In this document: positions 1 through 11,928 of the stretch, in pieces | Layout of the letters: each line of letters starts with the position of its first letter | Position numbering within the stretch: the first letter of the stretch is position 1 | NCBI RefSeq assembly: GCF_000143415.4 | Contig: NW_003314269.1 | Span: 2,320,118 to 2,384,117, forward strand | Origin: Selaginella moellendorffii | Taxonomy: Eukaryota; Streptophyta; Lycopodiopsida; Selaginellales; Selaginellaceae | Direction: 5' to 3' | DNA: 64,000 nucleotides | The notes under the pieces: generated by a model | Told to the model about the DNA's origin: nothing | Seen by the model: only the letters and a program-made list of their open reading frames with translations | Database searches by the model: none | Position numbers and translations under genes: made by a program

Positions 1-882
<882 letters not shown>

Positions 883-957
883 CATAAAACACTACATTAA
901 TAAACAATAATTTCCAGACTAAGACAAATAGGTTTAATAATTTAGGGTTAGATAGCT

Positions 958-3900
958 ATGGCGCTCCAGCGATCGCGCGATCGGGGCTCTTACCGGATGT
1001 ATCCCCCCCCGCCGCCGTCCGCGCCGCCAATCCTCGCGGCGGGGAGCCCGGCGGCGCCTCCGCACATTCCAATGCCGCCTTCTTTCCAGTATCATCACCA
1101 CCAGCATCACCAGCAGCCACAGCAGCAGCCCCCGCGGCAAAACCAGGTACAAGCGTCTCCTCATCCTCACTCCTATCACCAGCCGCGAGAGGTTCTTCTT
1201 CACGGCGGCGGCGCCGCTGGCGTGCCTGCTGTTCTTGATCTGGCCATGGCGGCATACCGGCAGCGAGCGGTGCCGGCGCCGCCGCCCCAGTCTAGCCACG
1301 GGATTTTGGGCCCCCAGCAGCAGCGGCTCCAGCCCTCTCCCGGCTGGGACGAGAGGAATTTTCGGAATCATCATCTTCTTCCGCCAATGCCGCATCAGGG
1401 GCTGGAGATGCGTATCGATTCTAGCGTGGTGCTAGACGGGAGGTTTCCACCGGATAGTAGATTAGCACCGAGTAGCGCAAACTATAGGCCGCATGCTTCC
1501 ATGGCAGACTCTACACACGACAGGAACGTATACTGGCAGCCTCCTCCCAGCAATCTCTACTCGGCCGAGGTGATGGTTCCCAGAGCTTACCAGCGGAGGA
1601 CTCCATCGCCATTGCGTGGTAGCGATCGCCGGTTTGTGGAAGTCGAGAGCGGGCATTTGGCGTCCAGGTCCATGGTGAGCTCGCCGCGGCCACACTACGA
1701 TCGAGAGGTACGTAACAGGAGCCGCGAGAGAAGCCCAGCTCGGTACCAGAGAGCGTCGAGGGTGGTGGAGCGGAGCTCTCCATTGCCGGCGAGGCCGAGC
1801 TACGAAGGGCGACGGCATTATCACAGGGAAGATGATGATCGTGAGGATGGACAGCTTACGCCGGAGGATAACATCAGGAGGAAAGTGTATGGGCGGAACT
1901 CATGCACCAAGTATCACGACCACTCGCACTCGACGTCGGATTCTCACGGCCGGAACCAGAGAGTTCATTCGCAGCAGAAGAGGGAGCGGCCGGCATGCAA
2001 GGAGCTTGGCTCTCCGGTTAAGAAGTCGAGGTTTGATGTGCGACCTCCACTGGTGGAGATGCCTGGGGAGACCAGCGTAAAGAAGCTGACCGTCACGGGA
2101 CACAAACAAGCTCCTAAAGACCATCCGGCTCGAGATTCTCGCAGTCCGCAACGCACTCCGAAAGAGAGAGAGAGGGCGCCCAGCCCTGTTCCAAAGCTTC
2201 ACACGGTTGGAAAGTCGTCCTCGGCGAAAGCTTCTATCCCGACTCCGACTCATCCTCAGCCTTCGTCATCCCAAGTACAGAAAAAGCTCAAGGAAATACC
2301 AGAGAAAACCTTGCTCGCGAATACCACGGAAGCTCCGACTGATCCCGAGCCACAGGAACAAGCAGCTGTGGCGTTGGAACCCCGCCAAGCCAAGCACTTT
2401 GAAGCTGTTACGGAAAACGGACAAGCGAAGGAAGCTGATGTTGATATTCCGGTAGCGGCAGCGGTAGAGAATGGGGAACACGTAGATAGCGTACTGGGAA
2501 CTTCGTTAGTATTAGCGGACGGAACTGAGAGACCGACATCGTTAGAATTAGCGCAGGTACCTGAGCGTGCTGCCCGGGAGGAGCAGCACACTACTGCACC
2601 AGCGGCGAGCACAATTCAAGCGTTAGTCGACCATTCACAGAAGGTTACGTCTTCTTCCGACGAGCGCAAGCATGGCTCGAAGCAGGCTGTATTAAGTATA
2701 AGGAAGAACCCGTCCATGCCTGTGGCTTTCAAGCCGCGAACTACGGCTACGTCGAAGACATGGCATAGAGATGGGAACGCTCCAGGAACCTCGAAGCTTT
2801 CGAACGTGTTTACCGCGGGCAAGTCCGGTGAAGCGTCTACGTTAAGCACTGCGCCATCTTATGTTCGGAAAGGCAACAGCCTGGTCAGAACATCGCCGGT
2901 CTTGCCCAAGTACACGGGATCTCCTTTACGAACTGCCGTGATGAAGAAACCGACTGTGCGGAAGTCACCAATCTTGGCAGCGAGTCCATTATCTTCTGGG
3001 GATCAAAACCAACAGGGTAAAGCAAATGCTACGTTGGATTCGTCGAAAGCTCCAGTAGAAATTATCGATCTCGATCCTGAAGTACCTAGTAGTACAGCTC
3101 TAGACTCGTCAAAAAACTCTTCGGGTGTTGGGGAGCTCGACAAGCAGAACAGCGTTCCTGGTGAAAATAGCGGCACGATACGCTCCAAGACCAGTCCGCT
3201 TGTGGTTTCACCATCTGGGGAACACGACCACTGTAAACCGGACGTGTACGTCAAACGGAAAACCAATCAGCTAGTTCGAAATACAGAAAGTTCTCGCAAG
3301 CGAGAACAGAGCTCTGAAGATCTGCCGGTGATGAAAACCAAGCTAGGAAAAGGTGATGACCCTTACCAAGTTCTGCATTTTCTAATGTTTTCTCCTTGGC
3401 AGCTTTGCGGTTGAAGAAGAATTCGTCTTCTTGGGTGTGGACGCCGAGTGATACCCACAAAGCACCACACTTAATGCCTTGGAAGAAACGGCTTTATAGA
3501 AGAGTCCGAACGCGTAGGCTGGAGGTTCTTCCTAAAGGGAAGAAAGGCTCGTTGCTATCGCTTATAAGGTAAGCTTTCCTGAACTCTTATGCCATCTTGT
3601 TTGTCAGATACATAGTTTGAAATGGCAGCGAAAAGCTTCGGGTATTACGGACGTCACAGCCTTTATATACTCGCTCTGCAAATGGCTTTTCGCTGCATAG
3701 ATCTGGTGTTCGTAGCGTTGACGGTGCCAGTCTTAAATGGACAAAGTCACTCGAGAAACGCTCTCGGCAAGCAAACCAGGTATGCATGCAAGGTAATCAT
3801 GTTACATGAAGCTGTAATACACAGGACGCTACGAAGGCGGTGGCAGCTTTGGAGAAACATTGCCGGAAGAAAACTGATAAAGGAGGCGTCAAAGCTGGAA

Positions 3901-5238
3901 CATCACGTAAGTTGATACTGGTTCTTCCATCGATATATATCGTTTGTAATCCACAGGCGAGCGCATTGTCCTGGTCGGGCTTGTACGATACAAGATGGAC
4001 CCGTCGAAACGAACACTGCAGCGGATACAAGGTGCTTTTGTATTCTCGGTCATCTAAGCGTGTCTGACGAAATATGGCCTTGCAGAGTCGTCTGAAAACT
4101 CTAATGTCTCGAGTTCATCAACTGGCGCTTGGGGCTTGTTGACTCCAAGGCGTGCATCGATTGGAGGTGCAGTGTAAGTTGATGTGGTCAGCCTGTTTCG
4201 GTGGTTTCTCACTTTCCGCTGTAAGCAGCTACGTGAGAATGGGAAATGGCAACCAGCTTGTGCGGGATCCAAAGGCTTCGAGCAGGGCGTTGGCAAGCGA
4301 GAAAGTCAGATGGAGTCTACATAATATCAGGTCCCGTGTCATCAAGAAGCAGCAGTACTGCCAGTTCTTTACAAGATTTGGCAAGTGCAAGAAGGGAGAT
4401 GGAAAATGCCCCTACATTCACGACGCTGGTAAGGTGGCGGTGTGTACCAAATTCTTGAAAGGTTCCTGTTCGAACGTAAGCTGTCTCTTGACACACAAGG
4501 TACGCTCTGCGCTTGATGTGCTTGTCGGAAAGAATGGTTGTTCGTGCTCTACAGGTCTTACCGGAGAGGATGCCAGACTGCTCTTTCTTTCTACAAGGTT
4601 GGCCAGGGTTTTGTTTCTTTTTCTTCTTCTTCTTCATGACTGGACGTGCAGGCTTGTGCATAAACGAGGAATGCCCCTATCGGCACGTGAATGTGAATCC
4701 AGATGCTCCAGTCTGCGAAGGCTTTCTAAAAGGGTACTGCGCGAGCGGTGATCAGGTCGTCTCTATTTTTCCCCGATTGAAGTTTAACTCTGGCTCTTAC
4801 TTTTGCTTCCAGTGCAACAAGAAACACACGTACGTGTGCCCCGCCTACGCTGCCACCGGAGAGTGCCCGGAGAGAGCAGCATGCAAGCTCCACCATCCCA
4901 AAAAGAAGGAACGCACCAGAGAGGTAAGCACCAAAGCAAGCACCAAGGGCGAGAAGAAGCGGCGCTACTTTGTTGGCTCGGAAATACCCCCTCGGCCGCT
5001 GGCAATGGGATCGTCGTCTCAAGACGTGCCCGGGAACATAGACGCAGGGGTGGAGTTCATCAGTTTGGAAGGGATTAGTCTGGACGGCGTAGAGAGGGAT
5101 ACAGACTCCGGGGACTCACGGAAGCCTCGGGTGCGAGAGGATGGCCTCTTATGGTTCAACGATATGTCGGAGGAAGAGGTGGAGAGGCTGATAAAGCCAG
5201 CGTTCGTGTGGCAGTCCCGCGAGCTCCTCCAAGTGTAA
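958..5238 (+). CDS. CCCH zinc-finger protein with five fingers, ZC3H3 / AtC3H7-like
   Basis: Probable nuclear RNA-binding protein. Animal ZC3H3 acts in mRNA 3'-end processing and export; the plant role is inferred. Ten exons join to an open frame of about 1266 residues: 958-3352, 3403-3568, 3629-3779, 3825-3906, 3957-4031, 4086-4173, 4229-4499, 4555-4597, 4652-4755 and 4813-5238. Exon 1 alone encodes about 800 residues of low-complexity Pro/Ser/Arg-rich sequence with SR-like patches. Exons 2-6 carry the conserved stretch preceding the fingers, including SANGFSLHRSG and GASLKWTKSLEKRS. The fingers start at CQFFTRFGKC and continue through CTKFLKGSC, CSFFLQGLC, CEGFLKGYC and CPAYAATGEC, each closed by Cys and His. 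The start is the first ATG of the open frame, 76 bases after the citrate synthase stop. A run of about 20 T lies downstream near 5360. Confidence 0.88.
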
Positions 5239-5470
5239 CTTCTACTTCTCCGATCGTTCGCGAAGTTTGGAATGGGGTATAGGCAACTAGATAATCGAAC
5301 AAGGCGGGGGAGCGAAATTCTTTGCAGGAAGGCAGTGAAACTGTTTCTTCCTTTTGTGTTTTTTTTTTTTTTTTTTTGGTGTGTGTGTATAATCCAACAT
5401 CAAGGAAAGGTGACAAATCTAAGTAATCTTCCAAGATAGCAGTTGCTAAATCTCTGATAAACTTCCAAGT

Positions 5471-6545
5471 TTATAACATCCAGAGATTCACACTTTGAGT
5501 GATAACAGCATCTGCAATAGTATTAATAAATCCAGGGCCACTGTCAAATCTCTGGATCAAGTTTGAGAGCACCCCAAGAGGAAGCCCAGGACAACCTCGC
5601 TTTCCTGATCCAAACGGAAGCAACTCAAAGTCATGGCCATAGACGTTGGTATTGCTACCAACAAATCTCCCAGTCCTCAACTTGCCCGGATCATTCGGCC
5701 AAGCCTGGGAGTCCCTTCCAATCGCGTATGCTTTGATGACCACGGTCGCCTTTGCTGGAATCTCAAAGCCGGCCACTATTCGAGGCTCCGGGAACGTGTG
5801 TGGGATCATGAGGGGCAGCGGGGGATGAAGACGAAGTGTCTCCTTGATAACAGCGTTGACAAGTTCCAGCTTCGCCAAGTCCGATTCCTCCACCATTGGA
5901 TCTCTCCCAACCACGCTTTCAATCTCTTGCTGAAGTTTCTCCATCCACTCGGGGTTGTGAAGTTCGGCCATAGCCCATTCAATCATGGTTGATGATGTCT
6001 CGGAAGTAAATTCTAGTAAGAGAAGCACTGGATCAAATCAAGAGTTCTGAGCTTACCATGAGCAAAGCTTTGAGGTACTGGGTCTGGACGTTCACTTATG
6101 CCTTCGTCATCTCCACAAAATCGGGAACCGGTCTCTGCTCGTTCAAAACTTGGACCAGGAACCCATCCATCTTGCGGTGAGCTCTTCTACAGTGCGTTAT
6201 GCTCCACACTGGGGAAGTAATCAGCTATGGAGAACGCCCCGGATGCCTCTAGCACCTCGACAATCAGCTCCACAAATTCCCGCGCCTGGGGATCATCGCT
6301 GGAAGCCTTGGATCCAAAGTAAGTCTTGTTCATGAGGATTGAAGCTCAGTGGTCTCAGCTTGCCTCCCAATGCCACTAGCTGATTGGAAGCCTTGGCAAA
6401 GTTCGTCCCGGATGATTTTGGTGAAGGAGTTGACCCTTCTGGCCGTGAAGAGGTGACCATTCTGGCGGTAAAGATGGAGCACATGCACCTGATGTTCTTG
6501 TGGCACTCACCCTCTTGGACTTGTACTGTGAACGAATGTGGCCTA
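5471..6545 (-). pseudogene. Cytochrome P450 pseudogene, decayed copy of the P450 at 49292-50840
   Basis: The 5471-6028 part still reads as the C-terminal exon of a CYP71-clan P450: ETSSTMIEWAMAELHNP (I helix), KETLRLHPPLPLMIPHT (ExxR), and the heme loop FGSGKRGCPGLPLG. The frame then loses the LRNVQL stretch after the heme loop and part of the following strand. From 6040 to about 6545 the DNA still aligns by eye to exon 1 of the intact gene near 50 kb, but frameshifts, small deletions and stops break it, and the N-terminal third is missing. The donor/acceptor region between the two exons is also damaged. Both copies are on the minus strand, about 43 kb apart. No functional protein is expected. 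Confidence 0.85.
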
Positions 6546-7618
6546 TGAACTTCAAGCTTTTTGAGAAAAAGAAGAAACGGAAAACTTTTGTCATATCACT
6601 CCAAGAACTTGGTTTTAAATTAATTTTGATGTAATTCTTCCACCATGAAGAAGTATAACTCATAAGATTTGTCAGAAAAAATCAATTTTCAATTTGTCCC
6701 ATAACTCCAACCAACAATTAACCTTCTACATGTTATAAACATTTGGTGACAACTTTCATTCCATGATATTATAATTATTAACATGCTTAATGTACCAATG
6801 GTAATCACAAATAAAAAATTAAGGATATTAAAGATTTTATCAATTTCATTAAGGATTTCCTACTTCACATAAACCCCCAAATAACATCCTTAATGTTATT
6901 CTAAACCACTCTTTTGTCATCCCTAAAAGTATATGTTGATCCAATACAAATGAAGAATAGAAAATGCATTTATCTTCCAGCTCCCAATCTTGATTGAAAC
7001 AGCAGCAATGTTGGAAGCTTTCACGTTGTCAAGAACTGGAGCCCTAGCAACTGTTGGAGAGATGAAATGCGATCTGGAGTGTGAGCCTTAATGGTTAGGC
7101 TATGGAATATTCTTAAAATATTCCTGTGGTTGGGAATAGTGCACGATATGTCTATTTCAATTTGTCCCTACTCAATTTCCTTATGTGGCCGTTTCCCACA
7201 TATACATTCAAGATCCAAGCTCTTTGGAATCTATTATCTGGAAAGCAAGAAGATGGTGATGGCATTATTCACAATTAAGATGGCACTTGAACAGTTGGAA
7301 GCGAGCAATGTGCTCCCACAATAAGAAGAAGAAGACGAAAAGATTGTATGCCTGAAACAAATCATATATGGCCTACAATATTTGTCCAAAAGTGAAGACA
7401 TTTCTCCCAATATATAATGGCCTAACCCTGCAGTGGAAGATGATGGCATGTTGCTCCCACCTTAATCAAGCATTTTGAAAGCTTTAGAACTATTAACGTG
7501 ATATCCCAATAAGATTGTGTTTACAGTCCATTTGTACCCAACTGAGTATAGACTCTATTCTATGTTGGTAAACAAACAAACGAGGCTCTTTGTCTCAATA
7601 TTTTTGTTTATGGATTCA
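6546..7618. other. AT-rich stretch without a recognisable gene
   Basis: The sequence is rich in A and T, with only short open frames. A short peptide near 7329-7380 (VCLKQIIYGLQ) faintly resembles the reverse-transcriptase block of Copia elements, but the flanking residues do not match, so no element is called. Confidence 0.4.
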
Positions 7619-8350
7619 TGATCAAGGTGGCATAACTTCTGATCTTAGTAATGTTCTTCATGAAACCTTGGTCTCTACTGAAAGGGAAAACTATGTAATG
7701 GAGCTCGAGATCTCTCATCCCATATATCCATAACATGTACAGAGTGGTTTCCCAACCCCAGGGAGTTTCAGATTACATGGTTTTGAGATATATTTCCCTA
7801 ATGTTTGCTCTCAGCCAATGGGAGTGTGGCACAGGCTGGGTTGCCTGTTAAATATAATTTTTATGTGCCCCAGATGATTTAGAGATCAGCAGTGGTACAC
7901 TTCCAAAATCGTCATTTTGTTTAACAAACGAAAGATAAAGCAGTCAATCTTAGCTAAATTAAAAAACCTCCAGGAAGAATATGCTTTGACTAACTGAGGA
8001 GCTAATGTTACTTGGGTAACCTTTCGCATGAATTTGTCAGATTTTTCGTTTTGCATGAATTCTTGCGGTCTGATTCTTGCCTGACTTTAAACACAAGGAA
8101 AATATAAAAAATTATTTCATTTGAAAACTAAGTTCAGATGAGGACAAAGTCGAAGATATTATGTGGCTCGCACTATTTCTCTGGCTGACGGAGCTCACAG
8201 GGAAGTGGCAAGTGGTGTTCTATGCTTCCATGATCATCCTCATAGTGAGAATGGCAGCAACCACTCAAGCACCAAACGTGATTGCACGAGGACAGCGGGC
8301 ATTTGCGAGAAAAAGACGATGGCTACGTTGTGATATGGGCGATGAGACGC
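7619..8350 (+). pseudogene. Decayed lectin-like gene, relic 1
   Basis: Two anchors match the intact lectin genes downstream. At about 7620 the relic reads MIKVA-stop-LLILVMFFMKPWS, which lines up with the signal peptide MIKVASLVILLFFLQPWPG of the intact copies but has a nonsense codon at position 6. At about 8265-8345 it reads DCTRTAGIC, then after a one-base shift DDGYVVIWAMRR, matching the last lectin repeat (NCVRTAGLSVEDDGYIVVWET). The spacing of about 700 bases is shorter than the intact 993, so the middle is partly deleted. It ends just upstream of the promoter of the first intact copy. Confidence 0.7.
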
Positions 8351-8364
8351 TTTGGCGCCTTCCT

Positions 8365-8372
8365 CATATAAA
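8365..8372 (+). promoter_or_regulatory. TATA box of lectin-like gene 1
   Basis: An atataaat box lies about 100 bases before the ATG, in a segment (GGCGCCTTCCTC followed by TATA and AAGCCTTT) that is also found before the second intact copy. A CT-dinucleotide tract just before the start codon is shared as well, so both genes probably keep the same core promoter. Confidence 0.6.
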
Positions 8373-8473
8373 TCAAGCCTTTTAGACAATAACAACACTT
8401 CTACCCAGCTGCCAATCTTCGTCTTATAACCCTTCTCCACAAGTGGTTCTCTCTCTCTCTCTCTAGGCACGCC

Positions 8474-9466
8474 ATGATCAAGGTGGCATCCCTTGTCATC
8501 TTACTGTTCTTCCTGCAACCTTGGCCTGGTTCTAGCGTGACGATCCGGGAGAGGAGGCATGTGGGACGCTTCTCCCAGTTCGAAGCCAGGAGGATTACAA
8601 ATGCCATCTCCAATCGCATCAGACAGCTCTCCTACTACTCCTCGTACAGCTCTGGCAGGAGCTTCAGCTATACGTTCATGGTCACGGACAGGATCAAAGC
8701 CTCGATACGCCTCTGGTTCTTCAGCATCGCCCCCTCCAGGGTTTACAACTTGTGTTCCATCTCGCCCAATAAGTCCATGATCTTGTCCACCCAAACCTTG
8801 CAGCAAGCATACTGGGAGATTTTCAGCACCATCTACACCGAGTCCCAAGACGGGTATGGATCCATGATCGTCTTCTCCAAGGTCTTTGCCATTGATTACA
8901 TCTCTTGGGAGGGACAGCCGGACAAAGAGGAGCTTTGGAGCGTTGAAACCACGGACAGCTCGAGCTTGCATGGCCATTATCTCTGGAACGAGTCAGCTTT
9001 CTCTTTGCTCCGCCGGGACGCCGTGCCTGGCGATCCGGACCTCGCCGTGGAGGACTGCTGGCCTTTTGCGACGAGCATGATCAGCGGGCATGGATCCGTC
9101 GGCTCCTTCTTCATGGGTCCGTACATCTTGGAGTCGAAAAACCAGAAGTTCAAGGCCTTGATCAGGAGCGACTGTTACTTCGTCCTCTACGAGTGGCGTG
9201 ATGGCCTGGGTGGCAAGAGGGAGGTGTGGAACAGCGGGATGGTCATGAAGAACCGGCATGCATCGTGTTCCATCAGCCTCCAAGTCGATTCCAATATGGT
9301 TATTGTGGATAATTCGGAAAGAAAGCCTCCCTTCGCATCCAATGTCTACTGCAAGCCACAGCCGAATTGTGTTAGAACGGCCGGGCTCTCGGTGGAGGAC
9401 GACGGCTACATTGTGGTGTGGGAGACGGACAGCCAACGCGAGCTCTGGCGTGTTCCTCGCAGATGA
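8474..9466 (+). CDS. Secreted bulb-type (GNA-like) lectin protein, copy 1
   Basis: Single-exon gene of 330 residues. Residues 1-21 form a clear signal peptide (MIKVASLVILLFFLQPWPGS), so the protein is expected outside the cell or in the vacuole. Residues 22-215 match no family I know; they contain FSYTFMVTDRIKASIRLWFF and the segment DLAVEDCWPF. The C-terminal third holds three degenerate repeats of the mannose-binding pattern QxDxNxVxY: SDCYFVLYEW near 230, QVDSNMVIV near 270 and EDDGYIVVW near 311. Only the second keeps Q, D, N and V, and even it lacks the final Tyr, so sugar binding is uncertain. The ATG at 8474 follows a CT tract and sits about 100 bases after the TATA box. The second copy lies 3.45 kb downstream. 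Function is unknown; defence or cell-wall sugar recognition would be usual for the fold. Confidence 0.75.
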   Translation: MIKVASLVILLFFLQPWPGSSVTIRERRHVGRFSQFEARRITNAISNRIRQLSYYSSYSSGRSFSYTFMVTDRIKASIRLWFFSIAPSRVYNLCSISPNKSMILSTQTLQQAYWEIFSTIYTESQDGYGSMIVFSKVFAIDYISWEGQPDKEELWSVETTDSSSLHGHYLWNESAFSLLRRDAVPGDPDLAVEDCWPFATSMISGHGSVGSFFMGPYILESKNQKFKALIRSDCYFVLYEWRDGLGGKREVWNSGMVMKNRHASCSISLQVDSNMVIVDNSERKPPFASNVYCKPQPNCVRTAGLSVEDDGYIVVWETDSQRELWRVPRR

Positions 9467-9489
9467 CAATGTAAAAAGCTTGCCTTAAT

Positions 9490-10140
9490 AATCCTGGCGC
9501 ATGGAAAGTTTTGGGCCCAGGACAATCTCGCCGCCGCTCAAGTTGTCGACGGTGGATTTTCATTATCTGAAACCCTTTTAGTTAGCTTGAGTTTTTGAGA
9601 ATGAGGTTTCACTTAGCTTACGTGCATCAGACGGCTAGAAAACAGCGAGAGCCAGGAAGCAGCGGCCTCTGTCCCCAGGCAAAGCTTTCCCTGCTTAAAG
9701 GCTCAATGCAAATCAAACATATAAACAAAAGTACCTCCGGCATCTAAACAAAGATGAGAAACCTGAGAAAGCTTGATGGCTCGTCATCAACAGAGCATCC
9801 CCCTCTAGAGAAGTTTTCCTTGCATCCTTGCATCTTGAACTTTCTTACCCAGGTCCCACTGAGGCTTCTGAATGACCGTGCTTCTACTGGATAGCTAGAA
9901 AGAAGACAATGCATCTTAGAAAAAAGTTAAGCGAGAAGCTGCACATACATCAAAAGTTTGCTTTGGAATTCTCTGGCGATGTCGGGCTCCCCTTCACCCT
10001 GAAGTAGCATAGAAGAAATCCTTTTAAGTAGAACCTGTACTAAGGTATAGCAACGAGTTCTAACTTCTTCAAACCATCTTCGAGTCCATCTTTTCAGGGA
10101 CTTGTCATTGGACATGGGGTCTTCCACAGCCAACCCTATA
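9490..10140 (-). pseudogene. Truncated copy of the PH/LRR gene
   Basis: Reading the minus strand, this block contains pieces of the gene found intact at 12870-15329: the PH-domain piece SNDKSLKRWTRRWFEE at about 10065-10110, the exon with LLQGEGEPDIA, the exon around 9750-9890, the exon ending ASWLSLFSSRLM near 9630-9680, and directly after it part of the last LRR exon. All LRR exons between the PH domain and the last exon are missing. Frames are interrupted. It sits downstream of lectin copy 1 exactly as the larger gene sits downstream of lectin copy 2, so lectin and PH/LRR were duplicated as one unit and this copy was then internally deleted. Confidence 0.7.
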
Positions 10141-10329
10141 AAATGGAATTATCAACCAGTCTGTGTGGCAAGAACAACATTACTTGTTTCTGCCTAATAG
10201 GAAAGAAAGAAGAGAGAAAAAGGAGGGCCCATTGCAAAAAGCCCGATTTTCACGTAGATGAGCTTCGGCTGGCCTTTCAGAGGATGAACTTAAACTCCAT
10301 ATAATCTCTTTTGCTTTAGAAACTACAAG

Positions 10330-10480
10330 AATGAAAACGATTGGACGCGAAACAAAAATGATAGTCTGGGAGGATCGAGAGGAATCTCTTCAGTTTTGGA
10401 CGAACCAAAGCCCGATTGCACGAGGGGAATTGGGAGGAAAAGTCGATGGCTATGTGATATGTGCGAAGAAATGCTTTCTT
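10330..10480 (+). pseudogene. Lectin-like 3' fragment, relic 2
   Basis: A short stretch reads KMIVWEDREESLQFW, then PKPDCTRG, then after a frame change KVDGYVI. This follows the order of the intact lectin C-terminus (NMVIVDNWGRKPQFA, PQPNCVRT, VEDDGYIVV). The upstream half is absent. It is short and the match was made by eye, so the call is moderate. Confidence 0.5.
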
Positions 10481-11820
10481 CCTACGATTAACGGATCTCT
10501 CAGCATCTCCAATGGCATCCCATACCATTCTCCTAGTGCCATCTGGACCACTGCTATGTTATTCTAATAAGACACTAAATTCTATACTAACAAGAAAGTC
10601 TTGTGATACTTTTTAGATGTATAAACACTACTCCATTTGGGTGAATTCGCCCAACTGAATGGACACTATGGACCTAAGAGGGAATCAGAATGTTTTAAAA
10701 AAGTATAAACCAACGAGGTTTAAACTTTTCTTTTCCCAGATACAGATAGGAAGAACATTTTCATACCAATTTTTTTCCTACCAAAGAGATGGAAACTTTG
10801 TTGGTTTATGGTTATAAGCTTTAATGTGATACTTTTGGATATTGAAATGATTATCCAGTGATGGTGGCTATAAGCCTTCATGCAATACCTCTAGAAGCGT
10901 TAATATGATATTTAATGAGGAGTTAAACAACCATTATCCCTATTATATATTTGGAACCTTAGTCTTTAGTGCTCCAAGACTTTATAGAGTATATACCTTA
11001 ATAATGGATTATATTCTGGAAGCCTTTCTTTTTAGGTGAAAATTTTTATCAACAATTTGGAGATGATGGATATCTTAACTTCTAATAAGATTTTTCATAA
11101 TATTAGTAATTTAATACTGTTCCTTCAATCGACCACATAAAAAGCCTTGAGGAGGAATGTGTGGTGCTCTCAGAGTGATCCTCATCTTCTGTGAGAGTGG
11201 CAAAAATATCAAAGCTGATGTTTATTGAAGAGTTGCAGCCACCATCTATTTTCCTTTGTCAAGAGTGTATAGATCTACATCTGGGATGATGTCTCAGTTA
11301 AAGGCATCCCACTGTGGTCACCATCTATTGTGAGGGAACCTTGCAACCTTGCCGCCCACTCAAGATCCAATGAAAATCGATTTCTGACTGGAAATGCCAC
11401 TAGAAAATGTGTCCAATCTCAATAACACAATATATATAAGAATATCCCTAGAATCATACCCATGATACTGAACATGGGGTTGTGGTTGAGTTCTTGCTTA
11501 GTTATCAAATATATCTTAAATAACAAACATGACTTTCTCCAGCATTTGCTGCGTCCATTCTTTTGTCACACACTTAGATTGGAATTGTCACGAAGATATT
11601 GGAATGCTTCAGCGTCGTATACAGGATCGTTCTTCACGATCTCGATGGAGTGGTTGGGCCCCAGCTTGGCTGGCCCTTGTACGACACAGGATAGGATCAA
11701 CGACTCAGAACTCACTTCAAGATCTACACCACTTGTAACTTTGTTCTCTGGTCCCTATGTTCATCATCAGCCTATAGCCCGAATACAAACATTATAAGTT
11801 CAAGGTGAGCTTCGGCGCCT
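10481..11820. other. AT-rich spacer before lectin copy 2
   Basis: No convincing gene. Most of it is AT-rich with many stops on both strands. Around 11560-11760 the minus strand has an open stretch (LILSCVVQGPAKLGPNHS) that looks coding in composition, but I do not recognise it. Confidence 0.4.
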
Positions 11821-11826
11821 TCCTCC

Positions 11827-11835
11827 TATATAAAA
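11827..11835 (+). promoter_or_regulatory. TATA box of lectin-like gene 2
   Basis: A tatataaaa box lies about 95 bases before the ATG, within the same short GGCGCCTTCCTC-containing segment seen before copy 1. The CT tract before the start codon is also conserved. Confidence 0.6.
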
Positions 11836-11928
11836 CAAGCCTTTCGAATGTAGATTATCGTAGCTGCCAAGTTTTGTCTGACTCATTTATAAAAAGTGGC
11901 TCGTTCTCTCTCTCTCTCTAGGCACGCC

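Noticed and set aside
934-1395. Long minus-strand frames opposite CCCH exon 1
   Set aside because: They are shadows of a GC-rich low-complexity coding exon and have no family signature.
4921-4937. Possible intron GTAAGCACCAAAGCAAG in the last CCCH exon
   Set aside because: At 17 bases it is too short, and the frame is open through it.
7240-7390. Copia reverse-transcriptase-like peptide VCLKQIIYGLQ
   Set aside because: Only one short block matches, the following residues do not, and no LTRs were seen.
11896-11928. Upstream extension of lectin copy 2 (11 extra residues)
   Set aside because: It begins at GTG, and copy 1 shows the conserved ATG 33 bases later after the same CT tract.
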